From assembly GCF_007004545.3 (NCBI RefSeq), contig NZ_CP045503.2, forward strand, positions 3,132,501 to 3,196,500: a DNA stretch of 64,000 nucleotides. The letters run 5' to 3'. The stretch's first letter is position 1. The number at the start of each line of letters is the position of its first letter. Position numbers and translations under genes: made by a program. The notes beneath the pieces are model-generated. The model made no database searches, was not told the DNA's origin, and was given only the letters and a program-made list of their open reading frames with translations. Positions 19,481 to 27,654 of this stretch are shown here, piece after piece. This DNA is from Shewanella eurypsychrophilus. GTDB taxonomy: Bacteria; Pseudomonadota; Gammaproteobacteria; Enterobacterales; Shewanellaceae.

Positions 19481-19510
19481 TTCTGTCCAAAAATAAGCTA
19501 GGATGAAGCT
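19481..19510 (+). repeat. Dispersed intergenic repeat, copy A
   Basis: TTCTGTCCAAAAATAAGCTAG is part of a roughly 45-bp diverged motif that recurs at about 22890 and 25458. All three copies lie 100-150 bp behind plus-strand genes. A and C are also alike upstream (GAGC and a TCGA core). It may mark module boundaries. Confidence 0.45.
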
Positions 19511-19532
19511 TCAATATTCAAATAACTTTGAA

Positions 19533-19551
19533 ATAGTTACAGCGTAACTAT
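19533..19551. promoter_or_regulatory. ATAGTTAC-N3-GTAACTAT palindrome
   Basis: Two 8-bp arms around AGC, the same motif as the pair in front of the repressor gene at 19952. It overlaps that gene's stop codon. On the plus strand a short T-tract follows, so it could double as a terminator. Confidence 0.6.
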
Positions 19552-19952
19552 TTTTCAGGTTCAAAATCACTTAAATCTGCATTACAAATCAGATAATTAA
19601 TTATCTCAATTTTTGTCTTACCTGAAAGTGCCACTATTTGATTTAAACGACCGTTGTTTAATGAAGAAAGATCAACCTGCAAACGTTCTACACCCAACCC
19701 CATTCGTTTCTTGTTAACACGTAACGTGGTCACTAATCGCTGTTGGCCAATTTTTGAAAGGTGAACACTGATAAAATGCTCTAGATCGGCATCATTAACA
19801 ACGAGAGCTGAACTTAGTTTTTCGTAAGCTCGCTCTATCACTTCAGGCTGACTAAGGAATGATTGACTGTCATGATTGATGTTAGCCAATTGATTGCTCA
19901 GCCAGCGTAATTGAACCGTATGATCCGTTTTTAGTAATTCCGCTTTTTTCAT
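19548..19952 (-). CDS. Probable small autoregulatory repressor
   Basis: 134 residues from the ATG at 19952; a longer frame to 20006 would run through the operators. I do not recognise the family. The C-terminal part (GRLNQIVALSGKTKIEIINYLI) looks like a helix-turn-helix or ribbon-helix-helix DNA-binding segment. Two palindromes with core AGTTAC-N3-GTAA lie just upstream and a third overlaps the stop codon, which strongly suggests that the protein binds them and represses itself. Confidence 0.55.
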   Translation of the reverse strand: MKKAELLKTDHTVQLRWLSNQLANINHDSQSFLSQPEVIERAYEKLSSALVVNDADLEHFISVHLSKIGQQRLVTTLRVNKKRMGLGVERLQVDLSSLNNGRLNQIVALSGKTKIEIINYLICNADLSDFEPEK

Positions 19953-19968
19953 CTTTATACCTAAACTA

Positions 19969-20024
19969 ATAGTTACAGTGTAATTATTAGTATAACACGA
20001 AACCATATAGTTACACTGTAACTA
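19969..20024. promoter_or_regulatory. Paired operators of the 19548 gene
   Basis: ATAGTTAC-AGT-GTAATTAT at 19969-19987 and TAGTTAC-ACT-GTAACTA at 20008-20024. The centres are 38 bp apart, near four helical turns. Together with the copy at 19533 they form a three-site operator set. Confidence 0.65.
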
Positions 20025-20310
20025 AAGCATACTCTTTAAACACCCTTTAATAAGTGGCCGCGATTGCTAATTAATGATCTGGTGGTCATTATTTACGCTA
20101 ACAGGCGATCTTCAGTATTGTTATTGCCTTCATACGGTATTTTGAGTTTTGTTTGTGGAGCGTAGCAGGGTGGATTTGGAGTCATCGGCGGCCAGGCGGC
20201 TTGCTTGTTCGGGTGGAAATTGGCCGATCTACATGTCTGGGGAGCTGCGGGCGGATGTTATTAAATCAAAATGCCCCATTACGTGTTTGCGTAATGCAAT
20301 TCATCCGATA

Positions 20311-20424
20311 CAGCACTAACCTCTTTGCAATACTTTTTCTCATCAGTCGGAAAGGTAAGTGTTTCTGTTTAGCGACAACCTCTTAGTTAACCAGTGTTTG
20401 TGTTTTTATACAGTATTATTGGTT
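20311..20424 (-). repeat. 114-bp inverted repeat, copy 2 (truncated gene start)
   Basis: Reverse complement of 4906-5019 at 86% identity without gaps. Read on the minus strand it has a mutated LexA-like box (CTG-N10-CAA) and then a frame starting MRKSIAKRL that stops after 26 codons. The parent gene is not in the window. The remaining part of 20025-20683 shows no supported gene. Confidence 0.8.
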
Positions 20425-20683
20425 ATGTGCGGTTAATCTCTAAATTATGAGCAATCAGTTCACGGCTTGCTATTGAGTAAAAGGAAAAAGAGGCGTAAAT
20501 TCAGTTAGATGAAGTGAGGAACTTAGCTTTCTCCGAAAGTGTATTGGATACGATTTACAACGATTCAAGGTCGCAAATTGTTTTCATTCTAATTTTACGT
20601 GAAAATGCTTTGCACACTTTTACAACAGGTATTGGCAAAGCGCGCATGCCGAATATTAAAATCTTATACGAACACAGTAAGTA

Positions 20684-21433
20684 GTGAGTATGAAAATAGA
20701 TCAACACATTTTCAATTTAGCAAATGACGTCCTGAATTTTCCATTTGATAGCTGTAGTGAAGATGATCTTCTGGATGCCCAAGAAGCTCATGTCAGGGAT
20801 TTCGTCCAAGTTGTTAATCGATTTCTTAGCAGCGTAAAGCGTATTCTAAATGACCCTTTGGTTTTAGATGCAAACAATATCAATACGAATGTTTGTCATA
20901 TGTGGGCAGCTAAAGAACTCAGAACGAGTGTTAATGCACTAATTGATCACTTATATGAATTAGCAGGTAATCCAGAGTCGGGGTTTTATCGCAGCGAAGA
21001 GTCCATTTCTGAACAGTATTTTCAGGCTCAAAAAGATAAGATCCTAAAACAAATTAGTTCAGCTCGATTTTCTATTTGGATTGCTGTTGCATGGTTTACA
21101 GATAGAGATTTAGCCAACACACTGATGATAAAAGTAAGGCAAGGTCTAAATGTTCGTGTGGTAATGAGCCAAGACGCAACCAATGATGATATTAGTAAAT
21201 ATTTAGCCCCTCATGTGGAGCTTATAGGTGTCGATCCTCAAAATAAGCTAATGCACCACAAGTTTTGCATTATTGATTCTAGGGTGGTTTTACACGGATC
21301 GTACAATTGGACTTATAGTGCAGCAAAGCGAAACAATGAAACTTTGACCGTTTCATATAGTACCAAATTAGCTGATGACTATTCGCAAGAGTTTATCAAG
21401 TTGGTTCAACAGAACAAATTCGTATATCAATAA
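20684..21433 (+). CDS. PLD-like nuclease/phosphodiesterase
   Basis: 249 residues. The single HKD-type motif HHKFCIID with the following GSYNWT (about residues 196-215) is the phospholipase D signature shared with Nuc-type nucleases; a single motif implies a homodimer active site. The N-terminal 110 residues are helical and unrecognised. An integron-type attC site begins at the stop codon, so the gene is a captured cassette. Likely roles are DNA or RNA cleavage in defence; a lipid substrate is less likely. Confidence 0.75.
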   Translation: MSMKIDQHIFNLANDVLNFPFDSCSEDDLLDAQEAHVRDFVQVVNRFLSSVKRILNDPLVLDANNINTNVCHMWAAKELRTSVNALIDHLYELAGNPESGFYRSEESISEQYFQAQKDKILKQISSARFSIWIAVAWFTDRDLANTLMIKVRQGLNVRVVMSQDATNDDISKYLAPHVELIGVDPQNKLMHHKFCIIDSRVVLHGSYNWTYSAAKRNNETLTVSYSTKLADDYSQEFIKLVQQNKFVYQ

Positions 21434-21550
21434 TTTAAGAGTGATTCACAACGCTTAGCGTTCTCAATTCAAGGCAAGTTTAGTGTTTACGGTGTAATGG
21501 TTTGGGTTAGGTGTTAGCGTTGTTCACACCTTAATTGGGCGTTATGTCGC
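21424..21550 (+). other. Integron attC site, Vibrio VCR type
   Basis: GATTCACAACGCTTAGCGTT at the left and TTAGCGTTGTTCACACC with AATTGGGCGTTATGT at the right are the arms of a Vibrio-type attC of about 125 bp. AATTTAAGAGTG near the PLD gene's stop pairs imperfectly with CACACCTTAATT, and GTTATG is the recombination core. The orientation agrees with the PLD gene as the cassette. No integrase gene is in the window. Confidence 0.65.
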
Positions 21551-21581
21551 CGAGAGGTAGTTTGCAGTCTTGGAGGTGGTT

Positions 21582-21851
21582 TTGCTTGAGTTCATTGGTT
21601 ATCTGTTGATAGCAATCGTATGCATCCCCGTCATCTTCATTGTCGTAAATATGACTATGGCGGCTATATGGATCCCAATCGGTAAGGCAATAGACTTCTT
21701 GTTTCACTTTCCAATAGGCAGGTTGATTTTGGCACCGATAATATTTGTAAGTGCAGCCATGGCTGGTATGAGGCTTTTTGCGTCACCAACATTTGGTGTG
21801 ATTATCGGTATAGTCGGTGTATATATCTTACTCTGGGAGAAGGACGACTAA
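21582..21851 (+). CDS. Small membrane protein, possible cassette gene
   Basis: About 89 residues with three hydrophobic helices covering nearly the whole chain. There is no ATG at the start. GGAGGTGG at 21572-21579 points to a TTG at 21582; the TTG at 21570 overlaps that site. It begins about 35 bp after the attC core, the usual distance for an integron cassette gene. No family recognised. The region behind it to 22146 shows nothing else. Confidence 0.5.
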   Translation: MLEFIGYLLIAIVCIPVIFIVVNMTMAAIWIPIGKAIDFLFHFPIGRLILAPIIFVSAAMAGMRLFASPTFGVIIGIVGVYILLWEKDD

Positions 21852-22146
21852 AGGTGTATGAGAAGTTGCTAAGTTAGTCAGGCACAAGTCAGTTTTTGGC
21901 ACCAAGGCAACATAACTAATAAGGATAGGCCGCGCGCAGCAGCGTCCCATCAAAAAAACCTGTAATGGTTAAAATTCTTAAGAACAACGGTTTTACATTG
22001 TCAGGGTCTTCATGGAAAAGTGCCATCCATGGTACTGATTTAGGGTTGTTTCTTAAATTCAGCAGTTAATCATCAATGCAGCATATAACAAACTGCTGTA
22101 ATCTGACTCCGCAATTGAGCAGGGTGCTAGATCTCACAGGAAACTT

Positions 22147-22773
22147 ATGACTAATCATTTTGAAAAACTCGAGCAAGAGCTACCAGCACTGAAAACTGTG
22201 GCAAGTGGACTCGGACCGAATGCATTTTATGCTCAAGAAGCCATACGCTTTAGATCAATGGTAGGTACACTAAAAGCAGTAACCTTCAAGCTGGATACTA
22301 GCGCCTCTGTAGACGAACGCCATATCACTCATATCTTGTCTAGGTCATTGTTAGAAAATTATTTTTGGCTACTATACATTTTTGATGATGATAATGAGAA
22401 AGATATAAGATATGAGAAGCTAATTAATTCATTTAAAAAAGACTATCTAAAGCTTACCAATGAGCCAATGCTCCCTCATAAAGACAAACTCGAAACAGCC
22501 AGTTCATCTTGGAGAACACTTCCTAATGCACTTGACGTTAAAAGCATGCTTGCTCAAGTAAAAAATGATCGCGGTGATCGTCTTGATTATTTGTACTTCA
22601 TTTACAGGATTACTAGTTTTGATACGCATGGTAAAAATTTAGGAACCATCGGTCGGTCGACATTTGGTAAAACCGCTAACTTTCCAGTTCTTGATATAAA
22701 TGTAGTGTTCGAATTAATTTCTAATCAGTATCTGGTGATATTAAAAAAATTGCGTGACGCTGGTGAAATCTAG
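22147..22773 (+). CDS. Hypothetical protein, DUF5677/HEPN-like helical fold
   Basis: 208 residues, helical. LSRSLLENYFWLLYIF (about residues 62-77) and SFDTHG (about 158) resemble the conserved Arg/Glu helix and His segment of DUF5677-type proteins, which are distant HEPN relatives. The match is by eye and weak. Copies of AATCTGACTCYGCAA lie 33 bp before the start and 12 bp after the stop. It may be another accessory defence or cassette gene. Confidence 0.45.
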   Translation: MTNHFEKLEQELPALKTVASGLGPNAFYAQEAIRFRSMVGTLKAVTFKLDTSASVDERHITHILSRSLLENYFWLLYIFDDDNEKDIRYEKLINSFKKDYLKLTNEPMLPHKDKLETASSSWRTLPNALDVKSMLAQVKNDRGDRLDYLYFIYRITSFDTHGKNLGTIGRSTFGKTANFPVLDINVVFELISNQYLVILKKLRDAGEI

Positions 22774-22784
22774 CAAGGCCAAGC

Positions 22785-22799
22785 AATCTGACTCTGCAA
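22785..22799 (+). repeat. 15-bp direct repeat flanking the 22147 gene
   Basis: AATCTGACTCTGCAA here and AATCTGACTCCGCAA at 22100-22114 differ at one base and bracket the gene closely. Confidence 0.4.
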
Positions 22800-22888
22800 A
22801 CTGTCACGTTTTTTACGGAGTCACATAATATTTGATTGGCATATATTTTCTAATGTCAATGGTTAGTTTTAGAGCTAAAAATCTGACA

Positions 22889-22920
22889 CGCTTCTGTCCA
22901 TAAATGATGCGGCTAATGGG
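22889..22920 (+). repeat. Dispersed intergenic repeat, copy B
   Basis: CGCTTCTGTCCATAAATGATG, related to the copies near 19481 and 25458. It lies about 120 bp behind the 22147 gene. Confidence 0.4.
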
Positions 22921-23076
22921 TTATGATTTTCAACAAACCTCAAATACTATATTCGTTAGTAACACGTGATTCACTATGTAGTGTACGGAGATAAGTAACG
23001 TAAAAATATAGAATCTTGCTAGATGGTTTGTAGTGCACTATACCCTATGTGTGTTTAATTATTAAGGCAAGCTTAT

Positions 23077-23610
23077 ATGAAATTCTTTGGCTACGGAGTT
23101 GCCGCTATTATAATTTGTTTCGTAGTTATTGCTGTTAACAACAAGATCAATTTTCTTGGCTTTAGTGATGAGAATGTACTGGAATTAAACTCTGGAAAGG
23201 TTGTTTTAGGCAAAGTCTACCGAGAGAGTTTAATGTCCGAATACCAAATTACTACTAGGGGGAGTATTTCTCCTGCGATATCTGTGCAATCATCAACTAC
23301 TAACCTGTACAACGATGTTCGAGAACGCTACGTAGATTTTCTGAGTAATGCAAATGAGTACAGAAAAGCGAAAGGTTTAGATCCTCTATATATAGATACT
23401 GCAATGTGGGAAAGTGAATTTGAAGTTAGTTACTCTACTTCAGTGGTTTATGAATCTGAGTACCATTCATCTTTTAAAGTGTTAGTAGATGAGACACTCG
23501 TTAAAGATGATACAAAGAAAGTGGGTATTTTAAAGCATTTAGAGGAAGTACGGGAATACTCACATCGTGCTTATGAAAAGTATCAGAAAAAGTATTCCTT
23601 TATTGACTGA
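23077..23610 (+). CDS. Hypothetical single-pass membrane or exported protein
   Basis: 177 residues. Residues 4-20 (FGYGVAAIIICFVVIAV) form one membrane helix or uncleaved signal; the rest is polar and probably periplasmic. No cysteine motif or known domain. It stands alone, 300 bp from the upstream gene and 490 bp from the downstream one. The 23611-24102 gap shows no gene. Confidence 0.5.
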   Translation: MKFFGYGVAAIIICFVVIAVNNKINFLGFSDENVLELNSGKVVLGKVYRESLMSEYQITTRGSISPAISVQSSTTNLYNDVRERYVDFLSNANEYRKAKGLDPLYIDTAMWESEFEVSYSTSVVYESEYHSSFKVLVDETLVKDDTKKVGILKHLEEVREYSHRAYEKYQKKYSFID

Positions 23611-24102
23611 TTTTTGACTCAGAAGAGCCTCTTCTAGTTAAAAAATTCATCTGTAGTGGCTCAGTAAAGCTGGCCACTATTTTTGTAATGACCTGCCGTG
23701 TTTACTATAGTCTAATGTCATCTTAACCACCGAAAAGTACGTTACCTGCTAACAGAAATATCCAGGAATGGGCTAGGGGTTAACTAACTTTTGCCCCATT
23801 ATGAGTTAAGGAGTGCTGAAATTTTCATTAGGTTTTCTCATCTACTTTCAACGTTCTTAAGTTGACCGCTCGTTATACCTATCTGTCTTTACACTCAGCC
23901 TAGTTAAATTTCGCCCAGTTTTTGGATTATGCTGCTCTTGGCCGTTTGACTTGCGAGACATAACAATACCGTAAAGAATATATTGTTATTTTTCTGCTAG
24001 TTAGAAAAAATAGAAAAATCAGAGTAAAGTGTTATACGCACGAAAGATAGATTGTTGGGCGGCTTTTTGTCGTCTGAATATGATGAGAATTATTGAGATA
24101 CT

Positions 24103-25308
24103 ATGAAGTACTATGCTTTTTTGGAAGAGATTGAACGAACTGGTGAACAACTAACGGTGGTGCTTGATGCTATTCCTCAAGAGGTGGTTTTTGAAGGGAA
24201 AATTCGTCAAGAGCTAGACTCTATTCGTACGTTTCAGTTCGAATTGGTAATAATAAAAAAAGACTTGCGAAGGAGATATAATAAAAAAACTTTGATGTTA
24301 AATCGATGGTATGAGCTTACAACTTCACGAAATGACGATGGCATTAAAGGTATCAGGTATAGTTTGGAGGATGAGCAAGTTTTAGAAATGAACATCGATT
24401 TTATTAAGGTTCTAGATCGACGAAATAGGCTTCAAAAGGAGTTGATGAAATCTAGCTCACTAGATTTTTTATCTGACGCAACGAGTGAAGAAATAACCAA
24501 TTGTTTGCCCGTTCTTAAAGTAAATCAAAATATACTCATGAAGGTCATGGATGTAGGACAAGGTAACTCTATTGCCTTTATGGAGAATGAAGAGTTTAAA
24601 GATTTGTTCTATGTGGATGTTGGTGGGGGCATTATGCGAAATAGGGGAACATACAAAGATAATAACGTTAGTTATAACCCTCAAGATAATGCACTTATTG
24701 TATTGACGCATTGGGACATGGATCACTGGGTTTCGTTGATACGAAAACCCAACATGAATAAGACAAAGCTTCTTGTTCCAAGACAAAAGCCTCTAGGCTT
24801 ATCTCATGTTAAATTAGCTGCCAAGTTGGCATCTCAAGATCGACTTCTAATCTGGCCTGATTCAAAATCTGAATTAAATAGTGATTTATTAGATATACAT
24901 AAGCTAAAGAAGCACAAGAATCGAAATTATTCTGGCCTAGTCGTTGTAGCTAAAACCGACCATGCTGGTTTAAAGAATACTCTGATTACAGGCGATGCAC
25001 CTTACAAAAAGTGCGATTTTTTAGGCAAGTACGATATTAATACTGTTGTGGTTCCCCACCATGGTGGTAACTTCAGCCCAGATAAAGTGCCTTCTGCTCC
25101 TAATCAACATATTGCTATCTATTCTTACGGCACTGGAAACTCTTATGGGCACCCTCATCAGCTCACATTGGATAACCATCATGTTAAAGGTTGGACTAAT
25201 AAATATATAACAGTTGGAAATGATATAATTATTAGTAATCAATGGATTAAAGAGTGTGATAGTTATAGCTTAAGGCTCCAAGGCTACGAACTAGTAAAAT
25301 ATTTCTAA
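24103..25308 (+). CDS. ComEC-like MBL-fold hydrolase
   Basis: 401 residues. The N-terminal 140 residues are helical and unrecognised. The metallo-beta-lactamase domain begins with MKVMDVGQGNS (about 146), carries the metal motif THWDMDH (about 201-207), LITGDAP (about 296), HHGG (about 319) and GHPH (about 348). This order matches the cytosolic nuclease-like MBL domain of ComEC/Rec2, but no membrane channel is attached. Free-standing MBL proteins of this sort are common in defence islands, usually with a partner; none is obvious here. Confidence 0.75.
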   Translation: MKYYAFLEEIERTGEQLTVVLDAIPQEVVFEGKIRQELDSIRTFQFELVIIKKDLRRRYNKKTLMLNRWYELTTSRNDDGIKGIRYSLEDEQVLEMNIDFIKVLDRRNRLQKELMKSSSLDFLSDATSEEITNCLPVLKVNQNILMKVMDVGQGNSIAFMENEEFKDLFYVDVGGGIMRNRGTYKDNNVSYNPQDNALIVLTHWDMDHWVSLIRKPNMNKTKLLVPRQKPLGLSHVKLAAKLASQDRLLIWPDSKSELNSDLLDIHKLKKHKNRNYSGLVVVAKTDHAGLKNTLITGDAPYKKCDFLGKYDINTVVVPHHGGNFSPDKVPSAPNQHIAIYSYGTGNSYGHPHQLTLDNHHVKGWTNKYITVGNDIIISNQWIKECDSYSLRLQGYELVKYF

Positions 25309-25457
25309 CATATGTGAGCGTTCTTCCTATCAATGAGCAGGACAACCTTTTGGCTGCGCCAGCAGCCAAATCATTTCGTACAACAAAGTCTTTTACTTCG
25401 GTTGACCAAGTTTAAGTTATGCGAATGAAACTAGTTTGAGCAGTAAATCGAACTTAC

Positions 25458-25490
25458 TTCTGTCCAAAAGTGAGATAGCTATGATGCTGA
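25458..25490 (+). repeat. Dispersed intergenic repeat, copy C
   Basis: TTCTGTCCAAAAGTGAGATAG, related to copies at 19481 and 22889. It lies 150 bp behind the MBL gene. Confidence 0.45.
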
Positions 25491-25734
25491 TGAGTTGTGA
25501 TCACCAAGCGATTCTGTCGTACTTTAATTACCAACCTGCTCTCCCGTATGACAATCAGCTATGAACCATTGCACCGCCTAAACTTTTTATGACAGTTCAC
25601 TACTTTAAAAAGCGTCAAAAACAGCCCTGTTTACAAAAAAATATGACAACTGATATAATTAGAATTCAAAAGGAAAATTTATTAACCTAACTCACTGTTA
25701 AGTATAGACTTCATTGAAATCTGTCAAGTTTTAT

Positions 25735-25899
25735 GTCCCAAGTTATTTCCAAGGGTGTTCACTCATGGGGAAAGTTTATGACGGCATACATAGATTAAGT
25801 TTCTTAGTCGGCCAAGATGGACAAGTTAGTCACGTGTTTAATAAATTTAAGACTAAAGATCATCATCAAGTCGTGCTCGCTTACTTAAATAACAAATAA
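25735..25899 (+). pseudogene. bcp: bcp 3' fragment (attachment-site remnant 1)
   Basis: The last 44 codons (from 25765) encode MGKVYDGIHRLSFLVGQDG and HVFNKFKTKDHH, the C-terminus of the thiol peroxidase Bcp. The N-terminal two thirds with the peroxidatic Cys are absent. About 105 bp are nearly identical to the second fragment at 54606, and similarity extends some 25 bp upstream. The sequence diverges in the last ten codons. It is best read as the right end of an island inserted in the 3' end of bcp. The 25309-25734 gap contains only repeat copy C. Confidence 0.85.
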
Positions 25900-26301
25900 A
25901 CATCCATAAACTTTCAACGACCAAACTTGTGGGTAGACATAGATAAATCGAACAGGATTGAAGAACATGTGTCTGCCACCAAGCTTAGCAATAGAAAATC
26001 TATCGTCACTTGTTGCTTTATAGCAAAGTAGCAAAGTGTCGGATATATATAGTTATACCTACTCCCTCTTGTTGAGCTTTGCTAAAGCTCATTGAGTCGA
26101 GACTTTCAAATAAAATACCTTTAATCGTAAATAGAACACATTTTACCTGTTGTTAGCTGCATTGACACTTCTAACAATGATATAGATGAAGTTTACTTGC
26201 TCAAACCAGTGCATGTGATGTCAACGTTATTTTTATACTTAATATATAATTTGCTGTACCCAAACTCTAATGCGTTACTATTAAATAAAATATGTGGGCG
26301 G
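25900..26301. other. Intergenic region without supported gene
   Basis: AT-rich. It contains one short stem GAGCTTT-GCT-AAAGCTC at 26074-26090 and no credible reading frame or promoter. Confidence 0.5.
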
Positions 26302-27378
26302 TTATATCCTCCAAAATAACTCTAAAGAACCAAATGCATTATGATTTATAACATCTTCTTTAAAATTTGGAGTGCTAACAGCATAACTAAGAGCGACTCC
26401 CCATGTTGATTGATAATATACAACACCTGTTGAACCTGTCGACTGCCAATTCTCAACATTGATGTTGTAAACATGCTCAGGTCTTGCACCATCGATGGTA
26501 TAGTCGTTGAATCGATACCTTCCCTCAAGAGCAAGATAAGCAAAAAATCCACTTTTGCTGTTACTAAAAGCGCTAGGGTCAATTAGCCCGCCAGGTTTAT
26601 TTCCCACGCTACCGAAGCTTTCATGAAGCTGACTCCCCCAACGTAAAGTGCTACCAAATGCGACTTCGCTTTGAAAGTTACTCACTTTAACTCTATTAAG
26701 CATGCTAACTTCATAATCATAGTAACCAAACGCGCTTCTTCGCAGTAATGCTTTTTGGCTTTCAAACTCTAGTCCATAGACAAATTTATCCTCCATTTGG
26801 TTTTCCCAACCCATAGGCTTGGGTGAGTCGATCATTTGGTGAATGTACTTTTGAGACTGCTCCGCATGTGAGCTCGGCCCCACGATTCCTAACATCAGCC
26901 CATACTTAGTGGTACTCTCCTCTGAGTATTCTCGTATATACGTATTCAATGAGATTAAGCCTGAATATGGACGATCATTTTTTATTTCATCTGTAACTTC
27001 GATATTCGTAGGCGTCCACATTTGTTGTGAAAACTCTAACCCCCAACCCTTACGACTTGCTTCAGACAGTGGTAGAATTTCAGCAAGATAGGAGATGGTA
27101 TCCGAGGAAAAATCCGAAGGGATTTTAACACTTGCCGAATTATATTTAAAATAAACACCGCTGGTATATTCTCTATCTGTATTTAGTAAGCTGTCATTAT
27201 CGATCGTCAATGAAATACTTGAAGTATTATACTCATTTGCAGAGGAGGAAAAACTAATCAATATACTTATTAATAGTATCGTTATTGATTTTAAAAACTC
27301 AAACCTAATTCGCAGAGCTGATGTAAGGTATACCCACTTAATTTTTGACTTATTAACCATTAATAAATAAAACTTCAT
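26302..27378 (-). CDS. lpxR: LpxR-family lipid A 3'-O-deacylase
   Basis: About 358 residues. A hydrophobic signal-like segment (LLISILISFSSSANE) is followed by an outer-membrane beta barrel. SLTIDNDSLLNTDREYTSG near the mature N-terminus carries the Asn/Asp residues of LpxR. NDRPYSG and GPSSHAEQSQKYIHQ hold the conserved His region. The C-terminal Ile-containing aromatic end (ELFWRI) suits a barrel. LpxR removes the 3' acyl chain of lipid A at the cell surface. Several starts are possible; 27378 gives a longer leader than usual and 27360 is an alternative. Confidence 0.85.
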   Translation of the reverse strand: MKFYLLMVNKSKIKWVYLTSALRIRFEFLKSITILLISILISFSSSANEYNTSSISLTIDNDSLLNTDREYTSGVYFKYNSASVKIPSDFSSDTISYLAEILPLSEASRKGWGLEFSQQMWTPTNIEVTDEIKNDRPYSGLISLNTYIREYSEESTTKYGLMLGIVGPSSHAEQSQKYIHQMIDSPKPMGWENQMEDKFVYGLEFESQKALLRRSAFGYYDYEVSMLNRVKVSNFQSEVAFGSTLRWGSQLHESFGSVGNKPGGLIDPSAFSNSKSGFFAYLALEGRYRFNDYTIDGARPEHVYNINVENWQSTGSTGVVYYQSTWGVALSYAVSTPNFKEDVINHNAFGSLELFWRI

Positions 27379-27566
27379 ATCACCACCCAAACAGTTATTT
27401 GACTGGTGAATTTTATTTGAAACTATACTTTATTAATGTGAAGCGATTATTAATGAAAGTGCTATAACCCACTCCTAACGTATCATTGGTAACACTTATG
27501 TAACTAATAACCTTATCAAACCGACAATAGCTGTAATTAGTCTATTTAACACAGCTATCACTAACT

Positions 27567-27627
27567 ACACATCCCCCCCCTCCTTGTACACATTCTTTTT
27601 TTTTAAACAGATTACTCTTACTGTAAT
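27567..27627 (+). promoter_or_regulatory. ACACAT direct repeat, promoter of KefC-type gene
   Basis: ACACAT at 27567 and 27588, 21 bp apart. A run of eight C lies between them. The likely -10 is TGTAAT at 27622-27627, about 8 bp farther than at the other sites. One of eight such operators in this block. Confidence 0.7.
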
Positions 27628-27654
27628 TCTAATTGTGATATAAAAAATTAACCT

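Noticed and set aside
1582..25435. A complete integron
   Set aside because: No integrase or attI in the window, and only one convincing attC. The segment CTAACA...GTTATGC at 25307-25425 was considered as another attC but its arms do not pair.
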